From Bacteroidales bacterium (GTDB lineage: Bacteria > Bacteroidota > Bacteroidia > Bacteroidales > F082), in NCBI GenBank assembly GCA_016936505.1, contig JAFGXS010000046.1, positions 16,687 to 80,686 on the forward strand: a stretch of DNA of 64,000 nt, read 5' to 3'. The notes under the pieces were generated by a model. It worked only from the letters and a program-made list of their open reading frames with translations. It was not told where the DNA came from and did not search any database. Position numbers and translations under genes: made by a program. This document shows, piece by piece, positions 29,544-39,401 of this stretch; position 1 is the first letter of the stretch, and each line of letters begins with the position of its first letter.

Positions 29544-30599
29544 ATGAAAAAACCGAATATCTTACTTCTGCATCAGGGTTATTCATCATTTGTAAAAGCA
29601 GATGACGAACTTTTAAAACCCTATTATTCTGTTTTTTCATACTATATTAAACCTTCCAGAAAACTTTCCGGTTTCCTATACCAACACATAAAATTTCTGC
29701 TCTTTTTTGCATTTAACTTTTACAGGTTTCAACTTATCGTAACCTGGTTTGGCGACTACCATACTTTTTCAGCTGCATTGGTTTCAAAAATCTTCAAACG
29801 AAAACATATTGTTATTGTTGGCGGCAACGATGCTGTTTCTATTCCTGAAATAAGTTTTGGTCTGTATCACCATCCCGGGATAAGAAGTAAAATGGTAACC
29901 CTTGCTTATAAAATGGCCGATAAAATTGCAGTTGTAGACGAAAGTCTTATACACGGAGAGAATTATTATGCCAAAGGAAACAACAAAGTAGGACTTGAAA
30001 ATTTTGTAAAAGGAATAAGTAGAAAGTGTGTTGTTATTCCAACCGGGTATGATGCTGAACAATGGAAATGTGATGCAGCACAAAAGAAAAAAAATCAGGT
30101 ACTTTCAGTTGGTATAGTGGATTCAGAGATGCGGGCCAAACTTAAAGGTTTTGACTTAATAACTCAGTTGGCTGAATTGCTACCCAAAATCAATTTTATT
30201 TTTATCGGGGTAACCAACAATAAATACATCAGCCATTTCAGTAAAAAGCCCAACCTGACAATTATTGAGAATGTTAGTCAAGAAAAGCTAAAAGAGTATT
30301 ATTGTACTTCGAAAGTCTATGCACAGTTTTCAATGACCGAAGGATTACCCAATACTTTATGCGAAGCCATGCTTTCCGGATGTATTGCTGTTGGATCAAA
30401 TGTAAATGGAATTCCAAAATTAATCAGAAACGATAATTTCATTCTTAAAGAGAAAGATATTGAGAAAGCAAAAAATATAATTCTGAACGCTTTCAGAACC
30501 GATCTGTCAGTAGGTACGGAAAACAGAGATTTCATCCTCAACATGCTCTCAAGTCAAAAAAGACTTTCAGCCTTTCAACAGTTGATCAACTCTTTATAA
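29544..30599 (+). CDS. Glycosyltransferase (GT-B, family 4-like)
   Basis: Glycosyltransferase of 351 aa. The ATG at 29544 is chosen because KKPNILLLHQGYSSF is the natural N-terminal strand. The donor-site stretch FSMTEGLPNTLCEAMLSGCIAVGSNVNGIP (about 260-290) has the EX7E-like motif. A TATTTTTG sequence (29532-29539) lies only 4 bp before the ATG, which would give a nearly leaderless message if it is the promoter. It is divergent from the DUF4834-YfhO operon. Confidence 0.85.
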   Translation: MKKPNILLLHQGYSSFVKADDELLKPYYSVFSYYIKPSRKLSGFLYQHIKFLLFFAFNFYRFQLIVTWFGDYHTFSAALVSKIFKRKHIVIVGGNDAVSIPEISFGLYHHPGIRSKMVTLAYKMADKIAVVDESLIHGENYYAKGNNKVGLENFVKGISRKCVVIPTGYDAEQWKCDAAQKKKNQVLSVGIVDSEMRAKLKGFDLITQLAELLPKINFIFIGVTNNKYISHFSKKPNLTIIENVSQEKLKEYYCTSKVYAQFSMTEGLPNTLCEAMLSGCIAVGSNVNGIPKLIRNDNFILKEKDIEKAKNIILNAFRTDLSVGTENRDFILNMLSSQKRLSAFQQLINSL

Positions 30600-30811
30600 T
30601 CAGACATATTCCTGATTAACTTCAGATGATAACTTAAAACAAAATATATCAAACCTGCCTATGTTTCGGTTTCGAAGAGATAAATAACCGTATTGGTTCC
30701 TTTCATTCAAATCAACATCAAACCCCACAAAACTGGTTATCAAATAACTCAAAATATTACGGTCTAGATAATTAATTTCACTCAAAAGGTATCAGAGAAA
30801 AATAAATTTAC

Positions 30812-30819
30812 TATGTTTG
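30812..30819 (+). promoter_or_regulatory. -7 promoter element for RRM protein gene
   Basis: TATGTTTG fits TAnnTTTG and would give a leader of about 70 nt before the RRM start codon at 30898. The upstream part of this 298-bp gap holds no other gene that I can support. Confidence 0.55.
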
Positions 30820-30897
30820 TGCCCGGATTGTACAAATACATCTTAAAAGCTAATTTATTTGTTCAACCCGATTTGTTTCATTCAATTATTTATTATT

Positions 30898-31158
30898 ATG
30901 TCAAAAAAATTATTTGTTGGGAATGTGGCCTGGAGTGCAAGTGAAGATGACTTGCGTAATCTTTTTTCCCAACAGGGTGAAATTGAAGATTTAGTTATCT
31001 TAAAAGACAAATTCACTCAACGTTCCAAAGGATTTGGGTTTGTAACCTTCGCAAATGATGAAGATGCAAGCAACGCTGTTTCTGAACTTAACGGATATAA
31101 CCTGAACGGAAGAAACCTGGTTGTTAACGAAGCCAGACCTCCAAAAAGAGATCGATAA
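30898..31158 (+). CDS. RRM-type RNA-binding protein
   Basis: RNA-binding protein of 86 aa made of one RRM domain. RNP2 is KLFVGN (about 4-9) and RNP1 is KGFGFVTF (about 44-51). The start at 30898 is preferred to a 13-residue upstream extension because MSKKLFVGN is the standard family N-terminus. Bacterial RRM proteins act in RNA stability, often in the cold. The long leader could allow post-transcriptional control. Confidence 0.92.
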   Translation: MSKKLFVGNVAWSASEDDLRNLFSQQGEIEDLVILKDKFTQRSKGFGFVTFANDEDASNAVSELNGYNLNGRNLVVNEARPPKRDR

Positions 31159-31177
31159 GCTAAGTTTTATCAATGAA

Positions 31178-31212
31178 AAAGCTCTTTTGACAATGTCAAA
31201 AGAGCTTTTTTT
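31178..31212. terminator. Bidirectional terminator between RRM gene and DUF5916 gene
   Basis: GCTCTTTTGA (31181-31190) and TCAAAAGAGC (31196-31205) form a 10-bp stem with A and T runs on both sides, between convergent genes. Confidence 0.88.
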
Positions 31213-31224
31213 ATTTAACCGAGT

Positions 31225-33864
31225 TTAGATACTGAACCGATAAGAAAACTTGATGAGAAATATATTAGTAGGTTTAATGCTACCAAGTCTTTCAAGGTTC
31301 TGTGTCAAAACAAAATTACCGTCTGAATTTGAATCGGCTTTATTCTGCGACCAAACCAGATAAACCGTTGAACCCGGAACAAACTCCCATCGTAATACCA
31401 TATTCGACCTGAAGTTAAATACACTAAAATCAGGATTTGCAAAACTAAAATCGCTCATCCCATTGTTTGTATCATCAATATAATATTCTCCGGCATTTGA
31501 ATCGTACGAGATCTGACTTGGATTAAATATTTTAAATTGACTGGCAAAATTACGGTCCTTAAACCCTAAAACTTTCTTAAACCCTGAATAATCTGCTGAA
31601 AACAGAAAAGGTTGCCCCCAATATTCCAGAGAAAGATTAGGTGTAAACGAAACATTAATCCTTATGTCGGCAGAAAATTGCATTTGCGAAAGGTTCGAAA
31701 CGATATAAGACTGATCACTTCCCAGACTGGTAGCATCAATATAAGCCACCCCTCTGTTTTCCTGATAAATTGTAGGACTCAACGATAGTTTAAGATTTGC
31801 AAAAGGTTGATACCCGAAACTAAAATTATAGTAGTGAGCCAACTTTTCGTACTGAAGACCTTTATAATATGAATACTGAACTCCAAAAGTAAATTTCTTT
31901 CTTTGGTCAGAATTGACTGCAAAATAATATTCCATTCCTGGAGGAAGAAGCAAAGCAGGCCCGCCTCTCAATTCGTGCCTTTCAAGCTCATAACCCGAGT
32001 GCTGAATGTTCAGATCCAGATACCAGTAGTTTTTAAATTGCATTCCAAAATATAAATTCTGGCCTGAATACGTATTCTGGCCTGTAAAATCCCATCCCGA
32101 CGACTCACTTGCGCTCACTGCAAAAGTTCTGAAAATACTGAACGGTTCCCAAATTGAATAACGAACCCATGTGCTGTGCTGAATAATATCTGCCAGCTGC
32201 ATATACCCCTGATCATTCAACGAAAGACCCGGGCTCTGCATGTTAGCACGGGCACCATAATACCAGTGTCCGCCACCAATTTTCTCAAACAACACACTGG
32301 CTCCGGTTCCACTCAACATGGTTAATGTGGAATCCACATGACGGGGAGCCCTAATTCTCTGATAATACCTTTGTGGAGCTTCCTGTAAATCCGTAATCGA
32401 TTCCTTTGTTCCACTTACATTACTTCCAATCAGTGTGGCGGCAAAATGTAGCGTTCTTTTTTTCCAGTAATTCTGAAAATCAAGCCCTCCGGTATAGGCC
32501 GACTTAGGCAAGAACAATAACGTTGAATCATGGATAATTCTGTTGGTTGCTGTTATCATACCTCCCAGAATTGTGTTCCCACCACGCATATCTTTCTGAA
32601 CCCTGGCATTGAAATAATTCGTCAGGGGTTCTACAGGCTGTTTCCATTGTTTGCCCAAACTGTCGATGGTAGCTACTTCTTTGGAAGTAAGACTTTCCAT
32701 CACCCCAATGGACCATCCCTTCTGGGTTTTGCCTGATAATTTGAACGCTCCCAAAATACGAGTTGCTGTAGGAACCTGAGCATATTCATTATCTGTAAGA
32801 TCAGGATAATAATGGGGAGGGCGTCCAATTCTTCTGGAATAAAACAAATTATTTCGTGTTCCGCCTCCCATAATTATGGGGAAACTAAAAATATTGCTCC
32901 CGGCCACAAAGAATGGCCTTTGTTCCTGAAAATATAACTCCAGTGCACTTAAGTTCACCTCAGACGGATCTGCCTCAACTTGTCCAAAGTCAGGATTAAT
33001 TGTAAAATTTAAAGTGAGGTCATTTGTTACAGCAATCTTTCCATCCAAACCTGCAGTTGATTTAAAATATCGGGGTTTAGAAAAAGGATCAGTTCCATCC
33101 ACAGGTGCGGTTTCCAAACTACTCATCAGATAAGGCATAAAGGCCTTTTCCTTTTTGGGTTTTATACCATCTAAACCCGAAAGGTAGCCATAACTACTCA
33201 CAAAACCAGGCGCATCGCGAGGAATAGGTTGCCAGAAATCCTGCTCCTGATTTCTGAAAATGAACCTTGCCACTTCCATTCCCCATGTCATTTCTTTTTT
33301 ATTGGCAAAACGAAGTTGAGATAGCGGTATTTTCATCTCTGCATACCACCCTTTACTGTCTTCCGATGTTTTCACATACCAAACAGGATTCCAGGTCGCG
33401 TCAATATTTCCACCGTCGTTTGTAAACTTCCCGTCCAGTTTTACACCTGAAGCACTGACAATAAAACCAAATGCAGTCCTTTTATCAAAATAACTGTCAA
33501 TGGAAATTCCGGCCCAATCACCATCAATATTATCGCGTCGGCTTAATCTTTTTACAATCTTCTGAGGATCAGTATCGAAACACCTGATTGCCACGTAAAG
33601 AAAATTATTGTCGTATAATATTTTGAAATCAGTATTTTGAGTCGGCTTTTTGCCATTGTAAGGTTGAAACTGTACAAAATCACCTTCCCATTTACCTTCT
33701 GTCCATGCTTTATCGTCCAGCTTACCATCAATATCGGGAGGAAGCCCCGTAAGTCTTTGAGTTTTATAATCCTTGAATTTTGTGGAATCCTGACTGTAAG
33801 AAACAGAGGAAACCAACAACATGCTTACCAATAAAAGTTGAAAAGAAATATATTTTAGTGTCAT
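31225..33864 (-). CDS. CBM9-like / DUF5916 domain protein (predicted exported)
   Basis: Large exported protein, 879 aa, with a signal peptide (about 1-24, ending VSYSQ). A family 9 carbohydrate-binding-like domain covers about 35-225 (GLPPDIDGKLDDKAWTEGKW, LYVAIRCFDTDPQKIVKR). A long DUF5916 region then continues to the end (FFVAGSNIFSFP, FYSRRIGRPP) and is strand-rich, ending FLIKFSYRFSI, which suggests an outer-membrane barrel. Function is unknown; family members are often mislabelled hydrolases. Single gene. Confidence 0.85.
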   Translation of the reverse strand: MTLKYISFQLLLVSMLLVSSVSYSQDSTKFKDYKTQRLTGLPPDIDGKLDDKAWTEGKWEGDFVQFQPYNGKKPTQNTDFKILYDNNFLYVAIRCFDTDPQKIVKRLSRRDNIDGDWAGISIDSYFDKRTAFGFIVSASGVKLDGKFTNDGGNIDATWNPVWYVKTSEDSKGWYAEMKIPLSQLRFANKKEMTWGMEVARFIFRNQEQDFWQPIPRDAPGFVSSYGYLSGLDGIKPKKEKAFMPYLMSSLETAPVDGTDPFSKPRYFKSTAGLDGKIAVTNDLTLNFTINPDFGQVEADPSEVNLSALELYFQEQRPFFVAGSNIFSFPIIMGGGTRNNLFYSRRIGRPPHYYPDLTDNEYAQVPTATRILGAFKLSGKTQKGWSIGVMESLTSKEVATIDSLGKQWKQPVEPLTNYFNARVQKDMRGGNTILGGMITATNRIIHDSTLLFLPKSAYTGGLDFQNYWKKRTLHFAATLIGSNVSGTKESITDLQEAPQRYYQRIRAPRHVDSTLTMLSGTGASVLFEKIGGGHWYYGARANMQSPGLSLNDQGYMQLADIIQHSTWVRYSIWEPFSIFRTFAVSASESSGWDFTGQNTYSGQNLYFGMQFKNYWYLDLNIQHSGYELERHELRGGPALLLPPGMEYYFAVNSDQRKKFTFGVQYSYYKGLQYEKLAHYYNFSFGYQPFANLKLSLSPTIYQENRGVAYIDATSLGSDQSYIVSNLSQMQFSADIRINVSFTPNLSLEYWGQPFLFSADYSGFKKVLGFKDRNFASQFKIFNPSQISYDSNAGEYYIDDTNNGMSDFSFANPDFSVFNFRSNMVLRWEFVPGSTVYLVWSQNKADSNSDGNFVLTQNLERLGSIKPTNIFLIKFSYRFSI

Positions 33865-34029
33865 TGCCCTTATTTAAATGTCGCGTGCGAAATTAGAATC
33901 CCCACCATTATTTACCTACAGACTTTCGACGACTTGAAGAATCTGGTCGGTGAATGGAGAAACTTCTTCCAATTTTGTAACTATTCCATTATCGATATGA
34001 CGGATCATTTCGACAATGGTTACAGAAAA

Positions 34030-34057
34030 AATAAAAGAATCCTGATCAATCAGGATT
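34030..34057 (-). terminator. Terminator overlapping the acyltransferase stop codon
   Basis: AATCCTGA (34038-34045) and TCAGGATT (34050-34057) form an 8-bp stem on the minus strand, followed by a T-rich stretch. The stop codon of the acyltransferase gene (34046-34048) is in the loop. Confidence 0.7.
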
Positions 34058-34600
34058 CAAATTGTATTTTTCAGGATGTTTGGCGTGGAAATTCCCGTAA
34101 AACTTTTCCAATAGATGCAAATCCTTTTCATAATCTCCTGAAGGATCCAGCTTTGGGCCAATACCACCCCTCTTCTCCTTATAATCAATAAATGCCATAT
34201 AAACAGGAACCTCTGCCGTTGTGGCAATCTGATAAAAACCTTTTTTCCATTTGACAGCTAAAGCACGGGTACCTTCAGGTGTTATCACCAAATTGAAAGT
34301 ATCATTCCTTTGGTACATCTGATTAATCTGCATCAATAAACCTGTGGTTCTGTCATATTTTACAGGAACTCCTCCTAACGCTTTTAACAAGGCTCCCAAA
34401 GGCCAGAAAAAATACTTCCCGTTGATCATAAATTTCACATCCTGTTTCATAACCCAAAATGCCAGCCTACCAATAACAAAATCCCACAATGAAGTATGCG
34501 GTGCAACAATAATTACAGACTTATCAATAGGCGAACTGACAGAACTGGTTATTTTCCAACCCAGCATTCTGACCAGAATCAAATGCGCAATCTTGTACAT
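34046..34600 (-). CDS. 1-acylglycerol-3-phosphate acyltransferase-like protein (copy 2)
   Basis: PlsC-type acyltransferase, 184 aa. The catalytic HX4D motif is in APHTSLWDF (about 34-42). The acceptor motif is in ITPEGTRA (about 107-114), matching the EGTR block. It is shorter than classic PlsC and resembles the tandem upstream gene along its length, including FFWPLG and LKALGGVPV. It starts 7 bp after that gene. The natural acyl acceptor is not known. Confidence 0.85.
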   Translation of the reverse strand: MYKIAHLILVRMLGWKITSSVSSPIDKSVIIVAPHTSLWDFVIGRLAFWVMKQDVKFMINGKYFFWPLGALLKALGGVPVKYDRTTGLLMQINQMYQRNDTFNLVITPEGTRALAVKWKKGFYQIATTAEVPVYMAFIDYKEKRGGIGPKLDPSGDYEKDLHLLEKFYGNFHAKHPEKYNLNPD

Positions 34601-34607
34601 CCTCTTT

Positions 34608-35177
34608 CTATTGATCCGTTTTCTCGTGCTGACTCAGGCTGAATTTCTCCGGAAATTTAGCATGTACTCCCTCGTAAAATTCTTCCATTTTCTTATAATC
34701 TTCATTATAATCACCCGAGGGAATAAAAACAGGGCCAAATCTTCCTTCTTTCTTTTTATAGTCAAGCGAAGTCATCATAATAGGGACTCCGGCAGTTTGC
34801 GCTATATAATAATACCCTTTTTTCCAAACTGTGGAAAGCGATCGGGTACCTTCGGGGGTAATAGCAAGGTTCAGAGATTCGCGCTTCTCAAATAAAGAAG
34901 CTATAGCTTCCACCTTATTGGATGTTCCGGTTCTGTCAATGGGAACACCTCCTAAAACCTTTAACACAGGGCCTAAAGGCCAGAAAAACATTTCTTTTTT
35001 AATGATTACATTTACTTTAACCCCTACCGACATAATACAGAGCATGCCGTAAACGTAATCCCAGTTGGAAGTATGCGGAGCCTCGACAATAACGAGTTTC
35101 TTTTGATCAGGAGAAGGTGTCTCACCAACAATTTTCCAACCTAAAATTTTTAATATAAAACCTGTAAATTTTTTCAT
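34608..35177 (-). CDS. 1-acylglycerol-3-phosphate acyltransferase-like protein (copy 1)
   Basis: PlsC-type acyltransferase, 189 aa from the ATG at 35177; a longer frame to 35234 adds 19 residues without family character. The HX4D motif is in EAPHTSNWDYVYG and the acceptor block in LAITPEGTRS. It shares FFWPLGPVLKVLGGVPIDRT with the neighbour, so the two arose by tandem duplication. Both likely act on the inner membrane. Roles in phospholipid or another lipid cannot be separated here. Confidence 0.85.
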   Translation of the reverse strand: MKKFTGFILKILGWKIVGETPSPDQKKLVIVEAPHTSNWDYVYGMLCIMSVGVKVNVIIKKEMFFWPLGPVLKVLGGVPIDRTGTSNKVEAIASLFEKRESLNLAITPEGTRSLSTVWKKGYYYIAQTAGVPIMMTSLDYKKKEGRFGPVFIPSGDYNEDYKKMEEFYEGVHAKFPEKFSLSQHEKTDQ

Positions 35178-35233
35178 ACACAAAAATAATGATTTACTCT
35201 TTACATCTATAAAACAAGATATTTTGACAATCA

Positions 35234-35277
35234 TAAAAAAACGGCCTCAGTTCTTAAAGAACCTGAAGCCGTTTTTT
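35234..35277 (-). terminator. Terminator after M13 peptidase gene
   Basis: A long imperfect hairpin (ACGGC..., 35241 onward, pairing with ...GCCGT to 35272) is followed on the minus strand by a T run. It lies 20 bp beyond the peptidase stop. Confidence 0.8.
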
Positions 35278-35296
35278 AAACACTCAAAAGCAGAGA

Positions 35297-37342
35297 TTAC
35301 CAGATTTTCACTCTGTCATCAGGAGCGATGTATAATTTCTCACCTGCTTTGATATCGAAATCTTTATAGAACACATCCATATTAAATGGAGGAATATTAA
35401 CCCTTGCTTCTGCTGGGGAATGCACATCAGTTTTTAAGCGTTTGGCCAGCTCTTTAGGTCGAATGCTTTGTCTCCATATAGTAGCATAGGATAGGAAAAA
35501 ACGCTGATCTGCAGTGAACCCTTGAATTGGTTTAGGAGTCTTACCATTCAGAGCACGCATCAATGCGTCATGAGAAATATTTAAACCACCAAGATCAGCA
35601 ATATTTTCACCCATTGTCATTTCACCGTTTACATGCAATGAATCCAGCAAAGTATAATTGTCATATTCTTTGGCTAACTCAGCTGTTTTCTTCGCAAAAC
35701 GTTCGGCATCTTCTTTAGTCCACCAATCGTTCATATTGCCTTCTTTGTCGTATTTTCTTCCCTGATCGTCAAAGCCATGGGTCATTTCATGGCCAATTAC
35801 CACGCCAATAGCACCATAGTTTACTGCATCGTCAGCATCTTTGTTAAAGAACGGAGGTTGCAAAATACCTGCCGGGAACACGATTTCGTTATTGGAAGGA
35901 TTATAATAAGCATTAACCGTTTGAGGAGTCATACCCCATTCAGATTTATCAACGGGCTTACCTACTTTTTCAAGGTTGTATTCGAAAGAAAATTTGCTGG
36001 CATTAACCAAATTCTGGAAATAATTATCCGGAATAATTTGCAAAGCTGAATAGTCTCTCCATTTATCAGGATAACCAATCTTAACAGTGATCGCTTCCAG
36101 TTTTTCCAAAGCCTTTTCTTTGGTTCCTTCACTCATCCAGTCCAGCTTTTTAATGCGCTCAGCAAAAGCAGCACGGAGGTTCTCAACCAATTCAAGCATA
36201 CGCTTTTTCGATTCGGGCGGGAAATATTTTTCTACATAGAGTTTTCCAAGGGCTTCACCCATATTACCTGAAGTTACTCCAAGTACGCGTTTCCAGCGTG
36301 GACGCATTTCCTGCTGACCGGAAAGTGTTTTACCAAAAAAGTCGAACTGTGCTTCAACAAAAGGTTCACTAAGGAAAGGAGCTGCATCATCCAGCATTTT
36401 CCATTCCAGATATGTTTTCCATTGGCTGAGTGGAATTTCTTTCATCAGCTTACTGATTCCTTCAAAGAAACGCAACTGACTTACATTTATATCTCCCGGA
36501 TTTTTTAAGCCCAAAGCTGCAAAATAAACTGACCAGTCAAAGTCAGGAGAAATTTTCTCCAGCTGAGCCAGCGGCATTTTATTGTAATTATTTTCAGGAA
36601 CTCTTCTTTCCAAGCGGGTAAATGATACTTTAGCCAGTTGAGTTTCAATATCCAGCACTGTGTTCGCAGCTTTCTGTGCTTCTTTTCCTGAATCACCTTT
36701 CAGTTCGAACAACCTGGCAATATACTGTTTGTAAGCCTCTCTGATTTTTTTAATAGGAGCATCATCTTTCAAATAGTAATCCACATCGGGTAATCCGAGT
36801 CCGCCCTGATGCAGGTTGGCAATTTCCATGCTGCTGTTCTTCTCATCTGCACCGGCATAAAAGAAAAACAAAGGATGAACCCTCATGGTATGCAATTTTG
36901 CAATCTCAGCATCAAGTTCTTTTTTTGTCTTGATGTTCTGAATGGTCTGCAATTCTGGTTCAATGGGTTTGATACCTGCTGCATTAATCTGTGCTGTATC
37001 CATACCACTGTTAAAGAAATCTCTGATCTTCTGATCAATACTTCCCATAGGAGCATCTTTCTTCTTGCTGATCTCATCAATCAGATCTTTCAGTTCTTTT
37101 TCGTTGTTTTCGTACAATACGGTAAAAGCACCGTATGAGCTGTACTCGGGTGGAACCGGATGATCCTTAATCCAGTTACCGTTTACATATTCATAAAAAT
37201 TGTTACCGGGCAAAATATTCTTATCCATATTCGCCGGATTAATCGCTTCATTCATACCTGTCTGCTTTTTTGGTTGCTGATTACATGATCCCAAAGCCCA
37301 TATCATTGCCAGAGCCAGCGGGATAGATAAAAGTTTTTTCAT
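35297..37342 (-). CDS. M13 family metallopeptidase (PepO/neprilysin-like lipoprotein)
   Basis: Zinc endopeptidase of the neprilysin family, 681 aa, exported as a lipoprotein. The signal peptide ends in a lipobox (ALGSC, Cys about 20). The zinc-binding HEMTH motif is at about 518-522 within VIGHEMTHGFDDQGRKYD. The third ligand motif ENIADLGGL follows about 55 residues later. The substrate-site NAYYNPSNNEIVFPAGILQPPFF matches the family. Full length for M13. It probably trims peptides at the periplasmic or outer-membrane surface. Single gene. Confidence 0.94.
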   Translation of the reverse strand: MKKLLSIPLALAMIWALGSCNQQPKKQTGMNEAINPANMDKNILPGNNFYEYVNGNWIKDHPVPPEYSSYGAFTVLYENNEKELKDLIDEISKKKDAPMGSIDQKIRDFFNSGMDTAQINAAGIKPIEPELQTIQNIKTKKELDAEIAKLHTMRVHPLFFFYAGADEKNSSMEIANLHQGGLGLPDVDYYLKDDAPIKKIREAYKQYIARLFELKGDSGKEAQKAANTVLDIETQLAKVSFTRLERRVPENNYNKMPLAQLEKISPDFDWSVYFAALGLKNPGDINVSQLRFFEGISKLMKEIPLSQWKTYLEWKMLDDAAPFLSEPFVEAQFDFFGKTLSGQQEMRPRWKRVLGVTSGNMGEALGKLYVEKYFPPESKKRMLELVENLRAAFAERIKKLDWMSEGTKEKALEKLEAITVKIGYPDKWRDYSALQIIPDNYFQNLVNASKFSFEYNLEKVGKPVDKSEWGMTPQTVNAYYNPSNNEIVFPAGILQPPFFNKDADDAVNYGAIGVVIGHEMTHGFDDQGRKYDKEGNMNDWWTKEDAERFAKKTAELAKEYDNYTLLDSLHVNGEMTMGENIADLGGLNISHDALMRALNGKTPKPIQGFTADQRFFLSYATIWRQSIRPKELAKRLKTDVHSPAEARVNIPPFNMDVFYKDFDIKAGEKLYIAPDDRVKIW

Positions 37343-37490
37343 GTGTTAAAAAATTTAATGATAGACTAATAAAAGGGATTGCAACGAAATATTAATCTCA
37401 AATGTGTTTTTTGCCAATTTCTCCTCTTTTGAATTTTGAGAACCGACAAATATATAAAATTGTTCTATTAAGAAAATTTAAATGTCAATA

Positions 37491-39383
37491 TTACTCCAGC
37501 TCCAAATCTAAAGCATCTTTCAAATCACGCATTACCGAATATTTTTCCATCATTTCATCAAAGCGCTCCTTTTCGGTAAAAGCCTGTTTAACTTCATCTC
37601 TTTCCATAACACTGGGACTCAGTGTTATCTGGTTATTGTTTAATTCTGTTTTCAGAAAATTCAGCAATATGGAGTTATTCAACTGGTCTTTTGTGATCAG
37701 AATATTGGGAACCTTGTATTCAATTACATAATCAGGCCCAAGTGTCGGGTTCGACTGCACCAAAGTATTTACAAAACTTGGCGATTGTTCCCTGTAATTT
37801 TCTACAAACTGTTTCCAACATTCCTCCAGCTTTTCCTGAGTAAACTCGGTAATAATTACAGGTTCTTCCTGATTGGCCTTTTCCTGCATCTCTTTTATGG
37901 AGCGTAAGCCTCCCTTAATAGAAATATTTCTGATGGAACGACCTGTACCTGATAAAGTTGCAGGCTTTCGTTCTATTTTACGATGTATAACCTTCGGTAC
38001 AAACTCTTTCTTTTCCACTTCAGGCGCCACTAAAGTTTCAATATTCTGATCCGGCAAAGGATTATCTTCCGGAACTTCTTCAATCAAATTTTCCGGATTT
38101 TCAATCACTGGAACATTTTCGCTATGAACCGGTTCTGTTTTTTCCTCTTCAACAACCGGTTTCTTTGCTTCTTCCTGCTTTTGTTTTATTTCTTCAACGA
38201 CATCCTGTTTTGGCTTTTCAGACTGCTGATAAACCGGACGTTTTTCCTTAACCTTTTCTATCACAACAACTTCTTCGGAAACTAAACTCTCTGCATTAAT
38301 AATGCTCAGCTGAGTCATGGCAATCTCAACATGAAGCCGTTTGTTGTTGCTGTTTTTATAATTAAGGTCGTATTGATTAACCAACTCCAGTGCCTTAAAT
38401 AAGAAAGCACGACTGCATCTCTGAGCCTGGTCCTGATATCTTTCTCTCAAACTTTGTCCCGACTCAAACAACGAAACAGTTTTAGGGTTCTTGACAACTA
38501 ATAGATTTCTGAAGTGTTCATTTAGTCCGGTAAGAAAATCCTGCCCGTCAAAACCATTCTGTAGAATCTCATTAAAAATCAGCAAAACCGTTGACAAATC
38601 ACCTGAAACCAAAGCATCTGTTACCCTGAAATAATATTCAAAATCAAGAATATTCAGATTCTCTATCACATCTTTGTAGGTAATCTGCTCCCCACTGAAA
38701 CTGGCTATCTGATCGAAGGTGGAAAGAGCATCTCTTAAGGCTCCGTCAGCCTTTTGCGCAATAACATGCAATGCTTCTTCCTCTGCAACAATATGTTCGC
38801 TTTTCGCAACATAATTCAAATGTCCGGCAATATCTGAAACGCCAATTCTTTTGAAGTCAAAAATCTGACAACGGGAAAGAATAGTAGGAATAATCTTATG
38901 CTTCTCAGTAGTTGCCAGAATAAACTTAGCATATGCAGGAGGTTCTTCCAGAGTTTTCAGAAAAGCATTAAAAGCTGCCGTTGAAAGCATGTGAACCTCA
39001 TCAATAATGTAGACTTTATATTTTCCTGCCTGGGGAGGAATACGTACCTGTTCCACCAGCTTACGGATATCTTCCACAGAATTGTTGGAAGCAGCATCCA
39101 GTTCGTGGATATTGAAAGAAGCATTTTCATTGAAAGCACGACACGATTCACATTCATTGCAAGGTTCTCCATCAGAAGTCGGGTTCAGACAGTTGATGGT
39201 CTTGGCCATAATACGGGCACAGGTAGTCTTCCCCACTCCTCGCGGTCCGGTAAATAAAAATGCCTGGGCCAGATGTCCGGTTAAAATGGCATTCTTTAAA
39301 GTAGAGATGATAGAATCCTGACCCACAACCTGTACAAAGGTAGACGGACGGTATTTTCGGGCCGAAACAATGAAGTTGTCCAT
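37491..39383 (-). CDS. dnaX: DNA polymerase III subunit gamma/tau
   Basis: Clamp-loader ATPase of the replisome, 630 aa from the ATG at 39383. This start is supported by a promoter element about 20 bp upstream and by DNFIVSARKYRPSTFVQVVGQD, the standard N-terminus. Walker A is GPRGVGKTT (about 46-54). A four-Cys zinc module (CLNPTSDGEPCNECESC) follows, then DEVHML and the LSRCQ arginine-finger motif. The region from about 380 to 480 is a Glu/Lys/Pro-rich linker, followed by a C-terminal domain specific to the group. I see no slippery A/T run suggesting a programmed gamma frameshift. Confidence 0.95.
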   Translation of the reverse strand: MDNFIVSARKYRPSTFVQVVGQDSIISTLKNAILTGHLAQAFLFTGPRGVGKTTCARIMAKTINCLNPTSDGEPCNECESCRAFNENASFNIHELDAASNNSVEDIRKLVEQVRIPPQAGKYKVYIIDEVHMLSTAAFNAFLKTLEEPPAYAKFILATTEKHKIIPTILSRCQIFDFKRIGVSDIAGHLNYVAKSEHIVAEEEALHVIAQKADGALRDALSTFDQIASFSGEQITYKDVIENLNILDFEYYFRVTDALVSGDLSTVLLIFNEILQNGFDGQDFLTGLNEHFRNLLVVKNPKTVSLFESGQSLRERYQDQAQRCSRAFLFKALELVNQYDLNYKNSNNKRLHVEIAMTQLSIINAESLVSEEVVVIEKVKEKRPVYQQSEKPKQDVVEEIKQKQEEAKKPVVEEEKTEPVHSENVPVIENPENLIEEVPEDNPLPDQNIETLVAPEVEKKEFVPKVIHRKIERKPATLSGTGRSIRNISIKGGLRSIKEMQEKANQEEPVIITEFTQEKLEECWKQFVENYREQSPSFVNTLVQSNPTLGPDYVIEYKVPNILITKDQLNNSILLNFLKTELNNNQITLSPSVMERDEVKQAFTEKERFDEMMEKYSVMRDLKDALDLELE

Positions 39384-39401
39384 ACAATCAATTTTGAAAG
39401 T

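Noticed and set aside
30600..30785. Short minus-strand frame in the gap before the RRM gene
   Set aside because: No start context, promoter or recognisable product; the gap is best explained as leader and spacer.
37491..39383. Programmed frameshift in dnaX
   Set aside because: No run of A or T with a following stem was found at the place expected for a gamma-producing shift.
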